The notes: generated by a model from the letters alone, not told the origin. A stretch of 64,000 bases of DNA from Comamonadaceae bacterium (GCA_009996515.1 JAACZV010000002.1:1-64000), one strand, 5' to 3'; shown: positions 39,132 through 48,692, numbered from the stretch's first letter. A program made the numbers and translations.

Positions 39132-39902
39132 TCAGGCCCGGTAGCCCAGTGCCGCCGAGATCTGCGCGGCCGTCTCCTTCAGCCGCACCACCCAGCTTTC
39201 CTCCAGCCGGTCGGCCGGCGCCGAGATGGACAGGCCGGCCACCAGCTTGGACTGGTCGTCGTAGATGCCCGCGGCCATGCAGCGCACGCCCAGCTCCAGC
39301 TCCTCGTCGTCCCGCGCGATGCCGCGCTGGCGCACCATGGCCAGCTCGCGCTCCAGCGCGGCGATGTCGGTCAGGCTGTTGCGCGTGTGGCCGGACAGGC
39401 CGGTGCGCGTCGCATAGGCGCGCACGCGCGGGCTGTCGTCGCTGGCCAGGAACAGCTTGCCCACCGACGTGAGGTGCAGTGGCGCGCGCCCGCCCACCGC
39501 GCGCACGACCTGCATGCCCGAGCGCTCGGAGTAGGTGCGCTCGATGTAGACGATCTCGTCGCCCTGGCGCACCGACAGGTTGACCGGCTGGTGGGTGAAC
39601 TTGTGCAGTTCGCGCATGGCGGGCAGCGCCGCGTCGCGCACGTCCAGCCGCGCCTTCACGAGGTTGCCCAGCTCCAGCATGCGCATGCCCAGCCGATAGC
39701 TGCCGGCCTCCGGCCGGTCGACGAAGCGGCCCAGCGTCAGGTCATTGAGAATCCGGTGCGCCGTGGAGGGGTGCAGCCCGGTGGCCTCGGACAAGGCCTT
39801 CAGCGACACCGGGTCCTGATGGCTGGCCAACACGTCCAGCAGCGCAAACATGCGCTCCAGCACCTGGATGGCCGGGGTCTGCTGGGCGTCTTTGGATTTC
39901 AT
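39132..39902 (-). CDS. IclR family transcriptional regulator
   Basis: This 256-aa protein has an N-terminal winged helix (about residues 10-75: VSLKALSEATGLHPSTAHRILNDL) and a C-terminal IclR effector domain (LHLTSVGKLFLA, then GIYDDQSKLVAGLSISAP). IclR proteins bind small organic acids. The target is unknown. The divergent TIGR03790-type gene is the nearest candidate; an ATG on the plus strand at 39901 shares its CATG start. Confidence 0.9.
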   Translation of the reverse strand: MKSKDAQQTPAIQVLERMFALLDVLASHQDPVSLKALSEATGLHPSTAHRILNDLTLGRFVDRPEAGSYRLGMRMLELGNLVKARLDVRDAALPAMRELHKFTHQPVNLSVRQGDEIVYIERTYSERSGMQVVRAVGGRAPLHLTSVGKLFLASDDSPRVRAYATRTGLSGHTRNSLTDIAALERELAMVRQRGIARDDEELELGVRCMAAGIYDDQSKLVAGLSISAPADRLEESWVVRLKETAAQISAALGYRA

Positions 39903-39936
39903 GGCCCGATTGTGGGGGAGATTGCGGGTGTTTTGT

Positions 39937-41067
39937 ATGGCGAAAGCGCGCTTCAGAAGATGGCAAGCCTTGACCTGGCTGCTGCTGGCCTGCCTGCCCG
40001 CGGCCCAGGCGGCCGAACGCCCGCCCGTGGCCGGTGGCGCGGTCGAGGCCCGCTGGCTGCGGGCGCCGCGGCTTTACGGCCGCATCACGGCCCAGGAGCT
40101 GGGGCTGGTCATCAACACGGCCGATCCCTATTCGGTCGCCGTGGGGGCCTATTACGCCAGGCGGCGCGGCATCCCGGCCGGGCAGATCCTGCGCGTGCAG
40201 CTGCCCCTCAGGGCCAGCCTCACGCGCGCCGAGTTCGAGGCGCTGGACCAGGCGTTGCGCAGCCAGATGCCGGAGCATGTCAACGGTCTGGCCCTGGCCT
40301 GGGTGCAGCCCTATGCGGTGGACTGCAATTCGCTGACCAGCGCCCTGGGCCAGGGCCTGCAGCCCGAGCTCTGCGCTAACAGCTGCGCGGCCGGTCGTCC
40401 CAGTCCCTACGCAAGCTATTTCGGTGCCCGGCCTTGGCTGGTCATCGGCCTGCGGCCGACCATGCAGCTGGCGGCGCGCTCGGTACCGGCGGCCCTGGCC
40501 ATGATCGAGCGTGGCATCGCCGCCGACCACCGGCTGGCCGGCGGCTCGGCCGAGCCTGCCATGGCCTATCTGGCGGCCACGCCCGACGCCGCCCGCAATG
40601 TCCGCGAGCGCCTGTTTCCGCCGGCCGGCCCGGTGCCGGGCGTGGCCGGCTTCGAGGTCGCACGCGTCAGGAGCGATGCGCTGCCGCCGCTGCGCCGCAC
40701 CCTGATCTACCAGACCGGCCTGGCCCGCGTGCCCGCGCCGCTGGGCGGTGAATGGCTGCCCGGCGCGCTGGCCGACCATTTCACGTCGTTCGGCGGGCTG
40801 CTGGACAAGCCGCCGGGCGAGGGTCAGATGAATCTGCTGGACTGGATAGACGCCGGCGCGACGGCCAGCTACGGCACCGTCAGCGAGCCCTGCAACCACC
40901 TGCAGAAGTTCCCGCATCCGCAGCTGCTGATCCAGGCCTACGCCCAGGGCGTCAGCGCGCTGGAGGCCTATTGGCACAGCGTGGCCTGGCCGGCTCAGGG
41001 CGTGTTCGTCGGCGAGCCGCTGGCGGCGCCGTTCGCTCCCGTCCCGGCGCCCGCGCCCACGCCCTGA
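39937..41067 (+). CDS. TIGR03790 family protein, secreted
   Basis: This 376-aa protein has a signal peptide (WQALTWLLLACLPAAQAAE). The mature part starts with ELGLVINTADPYSVAVGAYY and carries RRRGIPAGQILRVQLP, WVQPYAVDCNSLTSALG and CNHLQKFPHPQ, as in the uncharacterised TIGR03790 family. The function is unknown. I prefer ATG 39937 (MAKARFRRW) over ATG 39901 because it gives a cleaner signal peptide. The 3' end overlaps the convergent hpnE by 73 bp, which codes the Pro/Ala-rich tail. Confidence 0.8.
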   Translation: MAKARFRRWQALTWLLLACLPAAQAAERPPVAGGAVEARWLRAPRLYGRITAQELGLVINTADPYSVAVGAYYARRRGIPAGQILRVQLPLRASLTRAEFEALDQALRSQMPEHVNGLALAWVQPYAVDCNSLTSALGQGLQPELCANSCAAGRPSPYASYFGARPWLVIGLRPTMQLAARSVPAALAMIERGIAADHRLAGGSAEPAMAYLAATPDAARNVRERLFPPAGPVPGVAGFEVARVRSDALPPLRRTLIYQTGLARVPAPLGGEWLPGALADHFTSFGGLLDKPPGEGQMNLLDWIDAGATASYGTVSEPCNHLQKFPHPQLLIQAYAQGVSALEAYWHSVAWPAQGVFVGEPLAAPFAPVPAPAPTP

Positions 41068-42293
41068 GCGGCCGCGAGGCCGCTGCGCACGGCGCCCTCC
41101 AGCGTGGCGGGGTAGGGGCCTTGCACATAGTCGCCGGCCGCGCACAGCCCCGGCGCGATGCGGCCCGGCGGGCGCACCAGCCCCGGCGTGCAGACGAAGG
41201 TGGCGCGCTTCTCGGTCAGCAACCTGTCGATGACGAGCGGCGTGGCCCAGTCGAGCTCGCGCTGCGCCTGGGCCAGCACGGCCTCGGCGCAGCCGCCACT
41301 CGCCACCCAGGGGGCGGCGCCGCTGACGACGCAGGCAAAACGGCCCGGCGCGCCGCCCAGCTGGCCGTGGTCGAAGATGAACTGGGCCGGTGCGTCCGGC
41401 CCGTCGCGCAGCGCCAGCATGGGCGCGGGCAGGCGGCTGCCGGGGCTGTTCAGGTAGACGGTGATGATGGGCTCGAAATCCAGCCCGCCGGCCAGGGCCG
41501 ACCAGCCCGGCGCGAGGCCTGCGGTCAGCCGGGCGGCCTCGACGCTGCTGCAGGCGAGCACGACGCCGTCGAAGGCCTCGCCGTCAACCCGCCAGCCGGG
41601 CTCCAACTTCTGCACGCGGCGGCCCAGGCGCAGCCGCGGCCCCAGCCAAGCCGCGGCCGGCGCGGCCAGCAGCTCGGACAGCGGCCGGCGCGGCAGCAGC
41701 AGGTCGGCCCCGCCGGCGCCGCCGAAGAGGGCGTCCTGCAGTACGCGCAGAAAGACCTGGGCGCTGGCCCGGGGCGCGACCGTGTTCAGCGCGGCGATGC
41801 ACAGTGGCTCAACCAGGTCGCGCTGCACGGCGGGCGCCAGGCCGGCGCACAGCTGGGCGACGCTCAGGCCCGCCTCGCAGCGAAAGCCGCGCGCCAGCCA
41901 GCCGGCGGCGGCCGCCAGCAGGCCCAGCCGGGCCGACAGCGGCCAGCCGCGGTGCGCGAGCACGCCGCGCGCGAAGCCGAGCAGCGGCGGCCCAGGCGGC
42001 AGGCGCAGACCCGGCTCGCCGGGGTAGGGCAGGGCCAGCGGCAGGCGGGCCAGCACCCGGTCGGGGTCGACGCCCAGGCGGCGCATCAGCGCCAGGCTGT
42101 CGCGGTAGGCGCCGATGAGGATGTGCTGGCCGTTGTCATGCGGCCAGGCCGGATCGGCGCCCGCCACGCTGCGCGCGCGGCCGCCCAGCTGTGGCGCCAT
42201 CTCGAAGACGCAGATGTCGTGGCCGGCATCGGCCAGCGCGACGGCCGCGGCGATGCCGGCCCAGCCGCCGCCGACGATGGCGATGCGGCTCAC
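40995..42293 (-). CDS. hpnE: Hydroxysqualene dehydroxylase HpnE
   Basis: This FAD-dependent amine-oxidase-type protein of 432 aa makes squalene from hydroxysqualene. The dinucleotide motif GGGWAGIAAAVALADAG opens the protein, GGRARS follows, and the FAD-binding C-terminal motif is CAAGDYVQGPYPATLEGAVRSG. The start is GTG 42293 in a GTGA overlap with hpnD. The last ~20 residues are a Gly/Ala/Ser tail that overlaps the convergent TIGR03790-type gene. Confidence 0.9.
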   Translation of the reverse strand: MSRIAIVGGGWAGIAAAVALADAGHDICVFEMAPQLGGRARSVAGADPAWPHDNGQHILIGAYRDSLALMRRLGVDPDRVLARLPLALPYPGEPGLRLPPGPPLLGFARGVLAHRGWPLSARLGLLAAAAGWLARGFRCEAGLSVAQLCAGLAPAVQRDLVEPLCIAALNTVAPRASAQVFLRVLQDALFGGAGGADLLLPRRPLSELLAAPAAAWLGPRLRLGRRVQKLEPGWRVDGEAFDGVVLACSSVEAARLTAGLAPGWSALAGGLDFEPIITVYLNSPGSRLPAPMLALRDGPDAPAQFIFDHGQLGGAPGRFACVVSGAAPWVASGGCAEAVLAQAQRELDWATPLVIDRLLTEKRATFVCTPGLVRPPGRIAPGLCAAGDYVQGPYPATLEGAVRSGLAAAQGVGAGAGTGANGAASGSPTNTP

Positions 42294-43138
42294 CGGCCGC
42301 GCCAGTTGGTTTTCATCGCGATCCACAGCTTGCGCAGCGGCGTCAGCGCGATGCGCTGGTGCAGCACCTGGAAGCCCTCGTGCTCGATCTCGAGCAGCAG
42401 CGCGCGGTAGATGTTGGCCATCATCAGCCCCGGCTTCTGCGCGGCGCGGTCGGCCTCGGGCAGCAGTGCCTGGGCCTCGTCGTAGAGCCGGTGCGCGCGC
42501 TGGGCCTGGAACTGCATCAGCGCCGTGAAGCGTTCGCTGTAGCCCCAGGGCTTGCTGCGCAGCAGGATCTCGTTGGCCTTGACGCCGAACTGCTGCAGCT
42601 CGTTCACCGGTAGGTAGATGCGGCCGCGTCGCGCGTCGTCGCCGACGTCGCGGATGATGTTGGTCAGCTGCATGGCCAGGCCCAGCTTGTGCGCGTACGT
42701 CACCGTCTGCGGCTGCGTGCGGCCGAAGATGCCGCTGGCCACCTCGCCGACGACGCCGGCCACCAGATGGCAGTAGCGCTCCAGCCCGGGGAAGTCCAGA
42801 TAGCGCGTCTGCTGCAAGTCCATCTCGCAGCCCTCGATGACGGCGTGCAGATGCTCGATGCGGATGTCGAAGGCCTGCACATGGGGCATCAGCGCCCGCA
42901 TGACCGGGTGGCTGGGCTGGCCGGCGAAGGCGCTGGCCACCTCCTTGCGCCACCAGGCCAGCTTGGTCGCGGCGACGCCGGCGTCCTGGGTCTCGTCCAC
43001 GACATCGTCCACCTCGCGGCAGAAGGCGTAGAAGGCCGTGATCGCCGCGCGCCGGGGCGGCGGCAGAAACAGGAAGGCGTAGTAGAAGCTGGAGCCGCTG
43101 GCGGCGGCCTTGTCCTGGACGTATTGCTCTGGGTTCAT
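42290..43138 (-). CDS. hpnD: Presqualene diphosphate synthase HpnD
   Basis: This 282-aa trans-isoprenyl diphosphate synthase (squalene/phytoene synthase fold) joins two farnesyl diphosphates. The first Asp-rich motif is EVDDVVDE, the second is NIIRDVGDDARRGRIYLP. It overlaps hpnC upstream (ATGA) and hpnE downstream (GTGA). The order hpnC-hpnD-hpnE is the standard bacterial squalene operon. Confidence 0.93.
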   Translation of the reverse strand: MNPEQYVQDKAAASGSSFYYAFLFLPPPRRAAITAFYAFCREVDDVVDETQDAGVAATKLAWWRKEVASAFAGQPSHPVMRALMPHVQAFDIRIEHLHAVIEGCEMDLQQTRYLDFPGLERYCHLVAGVVGEVASGIFGRTQPQTVTYAHKLGLAMQLTNIIRDVGDDARRGRIYLPVNELQQFGVKANEILLRSKPWGYSERFTALMQFQAQRAHRLYDEAQALLPEADRAAQKPGLMMANIYRALLLEIEHEGFQVLHQRIALTPLRKLWIAMKTNWRGR

Positions 43139-43971
43139 GTTGCGGCCCGCATTGTCAGCGCGCGCCAGAAGAGGCGAGGGGCATCCCAAACCCTGAGGGC
43201 GGGGCGGTGCAGCAGGCTGTCGTGGCCGCGGGCCGCGATCTTGTCGAGGATGAGCAGCCCGCCCTGCACCACCAGGCGCAGTTCCCAGCCGACGCGGCCC
43301 GGCAGCGTCAGCGCCAGCGGGGCGCCCTCCAGCATCAGCTGGCGGGCCCAGGCGCAGAGGTCCTGGATCAGCGCGCGGGCAGCCGGGCCGTCGCGGCAGG
43401 CCAGCACGGCCTCGGCGCTGACGCCGTGGCGGTCCAGATCCGCCTGCGGCACGTAGAGCCGGCCGTTGGGGCCGTCGCGGCTGAAGTCCTGCCAGAAGTT
43501 GATCAGCTGCAGCGCCGAGCAGATCGCGTCCGAGCGGCGCAGCGAGGCCGGGTCGTCGACGCCGTACAGGCCCAGCAGCAGCCGTCCCACCGGGTTGGCC
43601 GAGCGGCGGCAGTAGTCCAGCAGCTGGGCGCGGTCGCGGTAGCGCGGCGGCGCCAGGTCTTGCTCGAAGGCGTCCAGCAGATCGTGCAGCAGCGGCGGCT
43701 GCAACCGGTGCAGCTCGCGCGCCAGCGGCGTGTAGACCTGGGCCCAGCGCGCCGAGGGGGGCTGGCCGGCAACCGTGGCGACCAGGTCGGCGCGGTAGTC
43801 CCGCAACGCCCGGGCGCGCTCTGCGGTGCCGGCGTCGCCCTCGTCGGCCAGGTCGTCGGCCGTGCGCGCGAAGTGGTAGATCGCGACGACCGCCGGCCGC
43901 AGCGCGGGCGGGCATAGCAGGGATGCGACGGGAAAGTTCTCGTAATGGTCGACGCTCAAGTTTTTTCTCAA
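43135..43971 (-). CDS. hpnC: Hydroxysqualene synthase HpnC
   Basis: This 278-aa protein opens with VDHYENFPVAS, typical of HpnC. The Asp-rich motifs are ARTADDLADEGD and NFWQDFSRDGPNGRLYVP. It converts presqualene diphosphate to hydroxysqualene. It is the first gene of hpnCDE; its upstream region is shared with the divergent efflux operon. No squalene-hopene cyclase gene lies in the window, so hopanoid synthesis is likely but not shown. Confidence 0.93.
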   Translation of the reverse strand: MRKNLSVDHYENFPVASLLCPPALRPAVVAIYHFARTADDLADEGDAGTAERARALRDYRADLVATVAGQPPSARWAQVYTPLARELHRLQPPLLHDLLDAFEQDLAPPRYRDRAQLLDYCRRSANPVGRLLLGLYGVDDPASLRRSDAICSALQLINFWQDFSRDGPNGRLYVPQADLDRHGVSAEAVLACRDGPAARALIQDLCAWARQLMLEGAPLALTLPGRVGWELRLVVQGGLLILDKIAARGHDSLLHRPALRVWDAPRLFWRALTMRAAT

Positions 43972-44016
43972 GTTCTTCTTGTAAGGCCCCGATGTTTCAG
44001 CGAAATTCAGCGAGGT

Positions 44017-44067
44017 TTGACAGTTGTCACGGGCTCTGAATACATTACTGACCCGCCGGTCATTAAA
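44017..44067 (+). promoter_or_regulatory. Promoter and two palindromic operators of the efflux operon
   Basis: A consensus -35 TTGACA (44017-44022) is followed after 17-18 nt by ATACAT/TACATT as -10. The -35 lies in a perfect palindrome TGACA-GT-TGTCA (44018-44029). A second palindrome, ATTACTGACC with GGTCATTAAA around CGCC (44044-44067, 8 of 10 pairs), overlaps the -10. The second has the form of a TetR-family operator, but no TetR gene is adjacent. Confidence 0.55.
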
Positions 44068-44102
44068 GTCTTCCCCCGGTCGCCACCCCTGCTGAGGTCT
44101 GC

Positions 44103-45236
44103 ATGCCCCATCTTCTGCGTCTCGTGTCGCCCCTGCTGCTGGCGACCCTGCTTTCGGTCTCGGGGTGCGGCAAGCAGTCCGCCGCCCCCGAGCCGGAGCG
44201 GGCGGTGCGCACCCAGCTCGTCAGCGCCGGCACGGCCAGCGCCAGCCATGAGTATGCGGCCGAGGTGAAGCCGCGCATCGAGTCGCGGCTGTCCTTCCGC
44301 GTCGGCGGCAAGTTGCTGAACCGGGCGGTCAACCTGGGAGACAAGGTCAAGGCGGGACAGGTGCTGGCCCGCATCGACGCGCAGGACCTGAGGCTGGCCC
44401 AGGCCGCCGCCGCAGCGGGCGTGGCCGCCGCGCGCACCAACCGCGACCAGGCCGGCGCCGACTACAAGCGCTTCGTGGACCTGCAGCGCCAGGGCTTCAT
44501 CAGCGCGGCCGAGCTGGAGCGGCGCGACTCGGCCTTCAAGGCCGCCCAGGCCCAGCTGGAACAGGCCAAGGCCCAGGCCGACGTGCAGGGCAACCAGGCC
44601 GGCTACGCCCAGCTGCTGGCCGACGGCGCGGGGGTGGTCACCGGCATCAATGCCGAACCGGGCCAGGTGCTGGCCGCCGGCATGCCGGTGGTGACGGTGG
44701 CGCTGGACGGCCCGCGCGACATCGTCTTCTCGGTGCCCGAGGACCAGATCGCCCGCGTGAAGGCCGCCGCCAGCCGGCCCGGTGCGCTGAGGGTGAGGCT
44801 GTGGGGCGGTGACCAGACCTGGCCGCTGACGCTGCGCGAGGTGGCCGCCGCGGCCGACCCGGTCACGCGCACCTTCCTCATCAAGGCCGATGCCGGCAGG
44901 CTGGACGTGCGGCTGGGCCAGTCGGCCACCGTCTTGCTGGACCTGCCGCAGCAGGCCGGCGTCATCAAGCTGCCGCTGGCCGCGGTGCTGGAGCAGGGGG
45001 GCAAGACCTCGGTCTGGCTGCTGGACGGCACGTCCATGACGGTCAAGCCCGTGCCGGTGCAGGTCGGCGGGGCCGAGGGCAACGAGGTCGTCATCGCCGG
45101 CGGGCTGAGCCCCGGCCAGGAGGTGGTGGTGGCCGGCGTGCACGTGCTCAATCCCGGGCAGAAGGTCAAGCGCTACGTGCCGCCCCGCAGCACGGGCGAG
45201 GCGGCGGCCCCCGCGGCGTCTGCGGCTTCTCGCTGA
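44103..45236 (+). CDS. RND efflux periplasmic adaptor (membrane fusion protein)
   Basis: This 377-aa lipoprotein has a lipobox (LLSVSGCGK, Cys at about residue 22). It has the MFP order: beta-barrel, lipoyl half (GDKVKAGQVLARIDAQD), alpha-hairpin rich in Ala/Gln, second lipoyl half (DGAGVVTGINAEPGQVLAAG) and membrane-proximal domain. It connects the RND pump that follows after 15 bp to an outer-membrane channel, which is not encoded here. The C-terminus is Ala/Ser-rich. Confidence 0.92.
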   Translation: MPHLLRLVSPLLLATLLSVSGCGKQSAAPEPERAVRTQLVSAGTASASHEYAAEVKPRIESRLSFRVGGKLLNRAVNLGDKVKAGQVLARIDAQDLRLAQAAAAAGVAAARTNRDQAGADYKRFVDLQRQGFISAAELERRDSAFKAAQAQLEQAKAQADVQGNQAGYAQLLADGAGVVTGINAEPGQVLAAGMPVVTVALDGPRDIVFSVPEDQIARVKAAASRPGALRVRLWGGDQTWPLTLREVAAAADPVTRTFLIKADAGRLDVRLGQSATVLLDLPQQAGVIKLPLAAVLEQGGKTSVWLLDGTSMTVKPVPVQVGGAEGNEVVIAGGLSPGQEVVVAGVHVLNPGQKVKRYVPPRSTGEAAAPAASAASR

Positions 45237-45251
45237 GCCGGGGCGCGCGCA

Positions 45252-48200
45252 ATGAGCAGCTCACCCACCCCCAAGCAAGTCCACATCGGCGGCTTCAACG
45301 CCTCGCGCTGGGCGCTGGAGCACCCGGCCCTGACGCGCTACCTGATGGTGGTGCTGATGCTGATGGGCTTTTTCGCCTATTTCCAGCTGGGCCAGGACGA
45401 GGACCCGCCGTTCACCTTCCGCGTCATGGTCATCCAGGCCTTCTGGCCGGGCGCCACGGCGCAGCAGATGGCCGACCAGGTCACCGACAAGATCGAGAAG
45501 ACGCTGCAGGAGGTGAACTACGCGGACAAGATCCGCTCGTCCACCAAGCCCGGCGAGTCCATCACCATCTTCCAGCTCAAGGACAGCACGCCGCCCAAGG
45601 AGGTGGCCGAGGTCTGGTACCAGGTGCGCAAGAAGGTCGGCGACATGCGCGCCACGCTGCCGCAGGGCGTGCTGGGCCCGCTGTTCAACGACGAGTTCGG
45701 CGATGTCTACGGCTCCATCTACGCGCTCTCCAGCGACGGCTTCAGCCGCGAGGAGTTGCGCGAGCATGCCGACCGCGTGCGCCAGGCGCTGCTGCAGGTC
45801 AAGGACGTGGCCAAGGTGGAGATCATGGGCATACAGCCCGAGAAGCTCTTCATCGAGGTGTCGCAGAAGCGGCTGGCCCAGCTGGGCCTGGACTTCGGCC
45901 AGGTCATCAACCAGATCGGCGCGCAGAACGCGGTCGAGGGCGCCGGCGTGCTGAATGCCGGCAGCGCCAACTTCCAGATCCGCGTGCAGGGGCAGTTCAC
46001 GTCCACCCAGGCGCTGGCCGAGCTGCCCATACGCGCCGTCAACCCGCAGACCGGCGTGGCCAGCCAGCTGCGCCTGGGCGACATCGCCGAGATCAAGCGC
46101 GCCTACGTCGACCCGCCCACCACCATGGTGCGCCACCAGGGCAAGGAAGTGCTGGCGCTGGGGGTCTCTATGGCCAAGGGCGGCGACATCATCGCGATGG
46201 GCAAGGCCTTGAACGCTGCTTTCAAGGGCATAGAGCGCGACCTGCCCGCCGGCATCCACCTGGAGCAGATCCAGGACCAGCCCAAGGCCGTCACGACCTC
46301 GGTCGGCGAGTTCGTGCATGTGCTGATCGAGGCCGTCGTCATTGTGCTGGCGGTCAGCTTCATCTCGCTGGGCCTGCACACCCGGCCGCTGCGCATCGAC
46401 ATCTGGCCCGGCCTGGTCGTCGCCATCACCATCCCGCTGGTGCTGGCCATCACCTTCGTCGCGATGTTCTATTGGGGCGTGGGCCTGCACAAGATCTCGC
46501 TGGGCTCGCTGATCATCGCGCTGGGTCTCTTGGTGGACGACGCCATCATTGCCGTCGAGATGATGGTGCGCAAGCTCGAAGAGGGCTACGACAAGATGCA
46601 CGCCGCCACCTATGCCTACGACGTGACGGCCATGCCCATGCTGACCGGCACGCTGATCACGGCGGTGGGCTTTCTGCCGATCGGCCTGGCGAAGTCGACG
46701 ACCGGCGAGTACACCTTCGCGATCTTTGCCGTGACGGCGGCGGCGCTGGTGATCTCCTGGGTGGCCTCGGTCTATTTCGTGCCCTATCTGGGCGCGCTGC
46801 TGCTGAAGAGCCGGCCGGCGGCGCAGGGCGAGGTGCATGAGCTGTTCGACACGCCCTTCTACAACCGCTTCCGCCATCTGGTGCGCTGGTGCGTGGAGAA
46901 CCGCTGGAAGACCATAGGCCTGACGCTGCTGGTGTTCGTGTTGGGCGTGGCCGGCATGGGCCGGGTGCAGCAGCAGTTCTTCCCCGATTCCAGCCGGCCC
47001 GAGGTGCTGGTGGACCTGACGCTGCCCGAGGGCTCCACCATTCAGGAGACCCAGGCGCTGGCCAAGCGCTTCGAGGCCCGCATGCTGAAGGAGCCCGGCA
47101 TCGCCACGGTGACGAGCTGGGTGGGCTCCGGCGTGCCGCGCTTCTACCTGCCGCTGGACACCATCTTCCCGGCGTCCAACGTGACGCAGTCCATCCTGCT
47201 GCCCAAGGGCCTGGCCGAGCGCGAGGAGTTGCGCAAGCGCCTGCCGGCGGTGCTGGCCGAGGAATTCCCCGAGGCGCGTGGCCGCGTCAAGCTGCTGCCC
47301 AACGGGCCGCCGGTGCAATATCCGGTGCAGTTCCGCGTCACCGGCGCCGATCCCAAGGTGGTGCGCGACTGGGCCGACAAGGCCAAGGACATCCTGCGCG
47401 CCAGCCCCAATATGCGCGGCGTCAACGACAACTGGAACGAGAACGTCAAGACGCTGCGCCTGAACGTGGACCAGGACAAGGCGCGTGCGCTGGGCGTCAC
47501 CAGCCAGGGTCTGGCGCAGTCGGCGCGCACGCTGCTGTCCGGTACCGTCATCGGCCAGTACCGCGAGGCCGACAAGCTCATCGACATCGTGCTGCGCCAG
47601 CCCGAGGACGAGCGGGCCGTCATCACCGACATCGGCAACGCCTACGTGCCCACCAGCACGGGCCGCGCCATCCCGCTGACGCAGATCGCCCGTGTCGAGT
47701 TCGCCTGGGAGCCGGGCGTGATGTGGCGCGAGGGCCGCAACTACGCGGTCACGGTGCAGGGCGACGTCGCTGAAGGCCTGCAGGGCGCGACGGTCACCAA
47801 GGAGGTCTGGCCCCAACTGGACGAGCTGCAAAAGCGCATGCCCACCGGCTATCACATCGAGATCGCCGGCGCGGTGGAGGAGAGCAGCAAGGGCCAGGGC
47901 TCCATCGCGGCCGGCGTGCCGGTGATGCTGTTCATCACCTTCACGCTGCTGATGTTGCAGCTGCAGAGCTTCAGCCGCGCGATGCTGGTGTTCCTGACCG
48001 GGCCGCTGGGCATTGCCGGCGTGGCCATGGCGCTGTTGCTGCTGAACCGGCCGTTCGGCTTCGTCGCGCTGCTGGGCGTCATCGCACTGATGGGCATGAT
48101 CATGCGCAACTCGGTGATTCTGATCGACCAGATCGAGCAGGACCGCGCCCGCGGCGTGCCGGACTGGTCGGCCATCGTCGAGTCGGCCGTGCGGCGCTTC

Positions 48201-48431
48201 CGGCCCATCGTGCTGACCGCGGCCGCGGCGGTGCTGGCCATGATCCCGCTGTCGCGCAGCGTGTTCTGGGGCCCGATGGCCGTGGCCATCATGGGCGGCC
48301 TCATCGTCGCCACCGTGCTGACGCTGCTGGCCCTGCCGGCCATGTATGCGGCCTGGTTCCGTGTCGAGCGGCCCGAGGAGCACAGTCGCCTGCACAGCCA
48401 GCCGAGCGAGGAGGCCGGCGGCCCCACCTGA
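45252..48431 (+). CDS. RND efflux pump inner-membrane transporter
   Basis: This 1059-aa transporter of the AcrB/AcrD/AcrF superfamily shows twelve membrane segments in the usual 1+5+1+5 order, with large periplasmic loops. The proton-relay region in TM4 contains LGLLVDDAIIAVEMMVRKLE with the Asp pair. The N-terminus includes a short extension before WALEHPALTRYLMVVL. The substrate is not predictable from this. It forms an operon with the adaptor gene; a tRNA-Leu gene follows after 143 bp with no clear terminator. Confidence 0.93.
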   Translation: MSSSPTPKQVHIGGFNASRWALEHPALTRYLMVVLMLMGFFAYFQLGQDEDPPFTFRVMVIQAFWPGATAQQMADQVTDKIEKTLQEVNYADKIRSSTKPGESITIFQLKDSTPPKEVAEVWYQVRKKVGDMRATLPQGVLGPLFNDEFGDVYGSIYALSSDGFSREELREHADRVRQALLQVKDVAKVEIMGIQPEKLFIEVSQKRLAQLGLDFGQVINQIGAQNAVEGAGVLNAGSANFQIRVQGQFTSTQALAELPIRAVNPQTGVASQLRLGDIAEIKRAYVDPPTTMVRHQGKEVLALGVSMAKGGDIIAMGKALNAAFKGIERDLPAGIHLEQIQDQPKAVTTSVGEFVHVLIEAVVIVLAVSFISLGLHTRPLRIDIWPGLVVAITIPLVLAITFVAMFYWGVGLHKISLGSLIIALGLLVDDAIIAVEMMVRKLEEGYDKMHAATYAYDVTAMPMLTGTLITAVGFLPIGLAKSTTGEYTFAIFAVTAAALVISWVASVYFVPYLGALLLKSRPAAQGEVHELFDTPFYNRFRHLVRWCVENRWKTIGLTLLVFVLGVAGMGRVQQQFFPDSSRPEVLVDLTLPEGSTIQETQALAKRFEARMLKEPGIATVTSWVGSGVPRFYLPLDTIFPASNVTQSILLPKGLAEREELRKRLPAVLAEEFPEARGRVKLLPNGPPVQYPVQFRVTGADPKVVRDWADKAKDILRASPNMRGVNDNWNENVKTLRLNVDQDKARALGVTSQGLAQSARTLLSGTVIGQYREADKLIDIVLRQPEDERAVITDIGNAYVPTSTGRAIPLTQIARVEFAWEPGVMWREGRNYAVTVQGDVAEGLQGATVTKEVWPQLDELQKRMPTGYHIEIAGAVEESSKGQGSIAAGVPVMLFITFTLLMLQLQSFSRAMLVFLTGPLGIAGVAMALLLLNRPFGFVALLGVIALMGMIMRNSVILIDQIEQDRARGVPDWSAIVESAVRRFRPIVLTAAAAVLAMIPLSRSVFWGPMAVAIMGGLIVATVLTLLALPAMYAAWFRVERPEEHSRLHSQPSEEAGGPT

Positions 48432-48574
48432 CGCCAATCGTCAGGGTTTTGCCGTCCCGCGGACCGGGGCGTCGGGCAAACCGCGCGAGATCGCTACAAT
48501 CGCCGGTTTGCCGAATCGCCTACGGGGTTGCTGCGTCGCGTCAAGAGCAGCGCGCAGCAGCCCAAGCAAGACCC

Positions 48575-48661
48575 GCGCGGGTGGCGAAATTGGTAGACGC
48601 ACCAGGTTTAGGTCCTGACGCCTTCACGGGCGTGCCGGTTCGAGTCCGGCCCCGCGCACCA
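48575..48661 (+). tRNA. tRNA-Leu, anticodon TAG
   Basis: This is a class II tRNA. Acceptor stem GCGCGGG pairs with CCCGCGC, the anticodon loop is TTTAGGT with anticodon TAG, it has a long variable arm, a GGTTCGAGTCC T-arm and an encoded CCA. It reads CUA (and other CUN) codons, the codon used by the leucine leader peptide of leuA. A TACAAT box lies at 48495-48500. Confidence 0.95.
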
Positions 48662-48692
48662 CCACTGTCCTTCAACTGTTCCCGAGTCCATC

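Noticed and set aside
45261-48437. 1058-codon minus-strand frame opposite the RND pump
   Set aside because: It is an exact shadow of the pump gene, rich in His/Gln/Arg/Gly, without domains.
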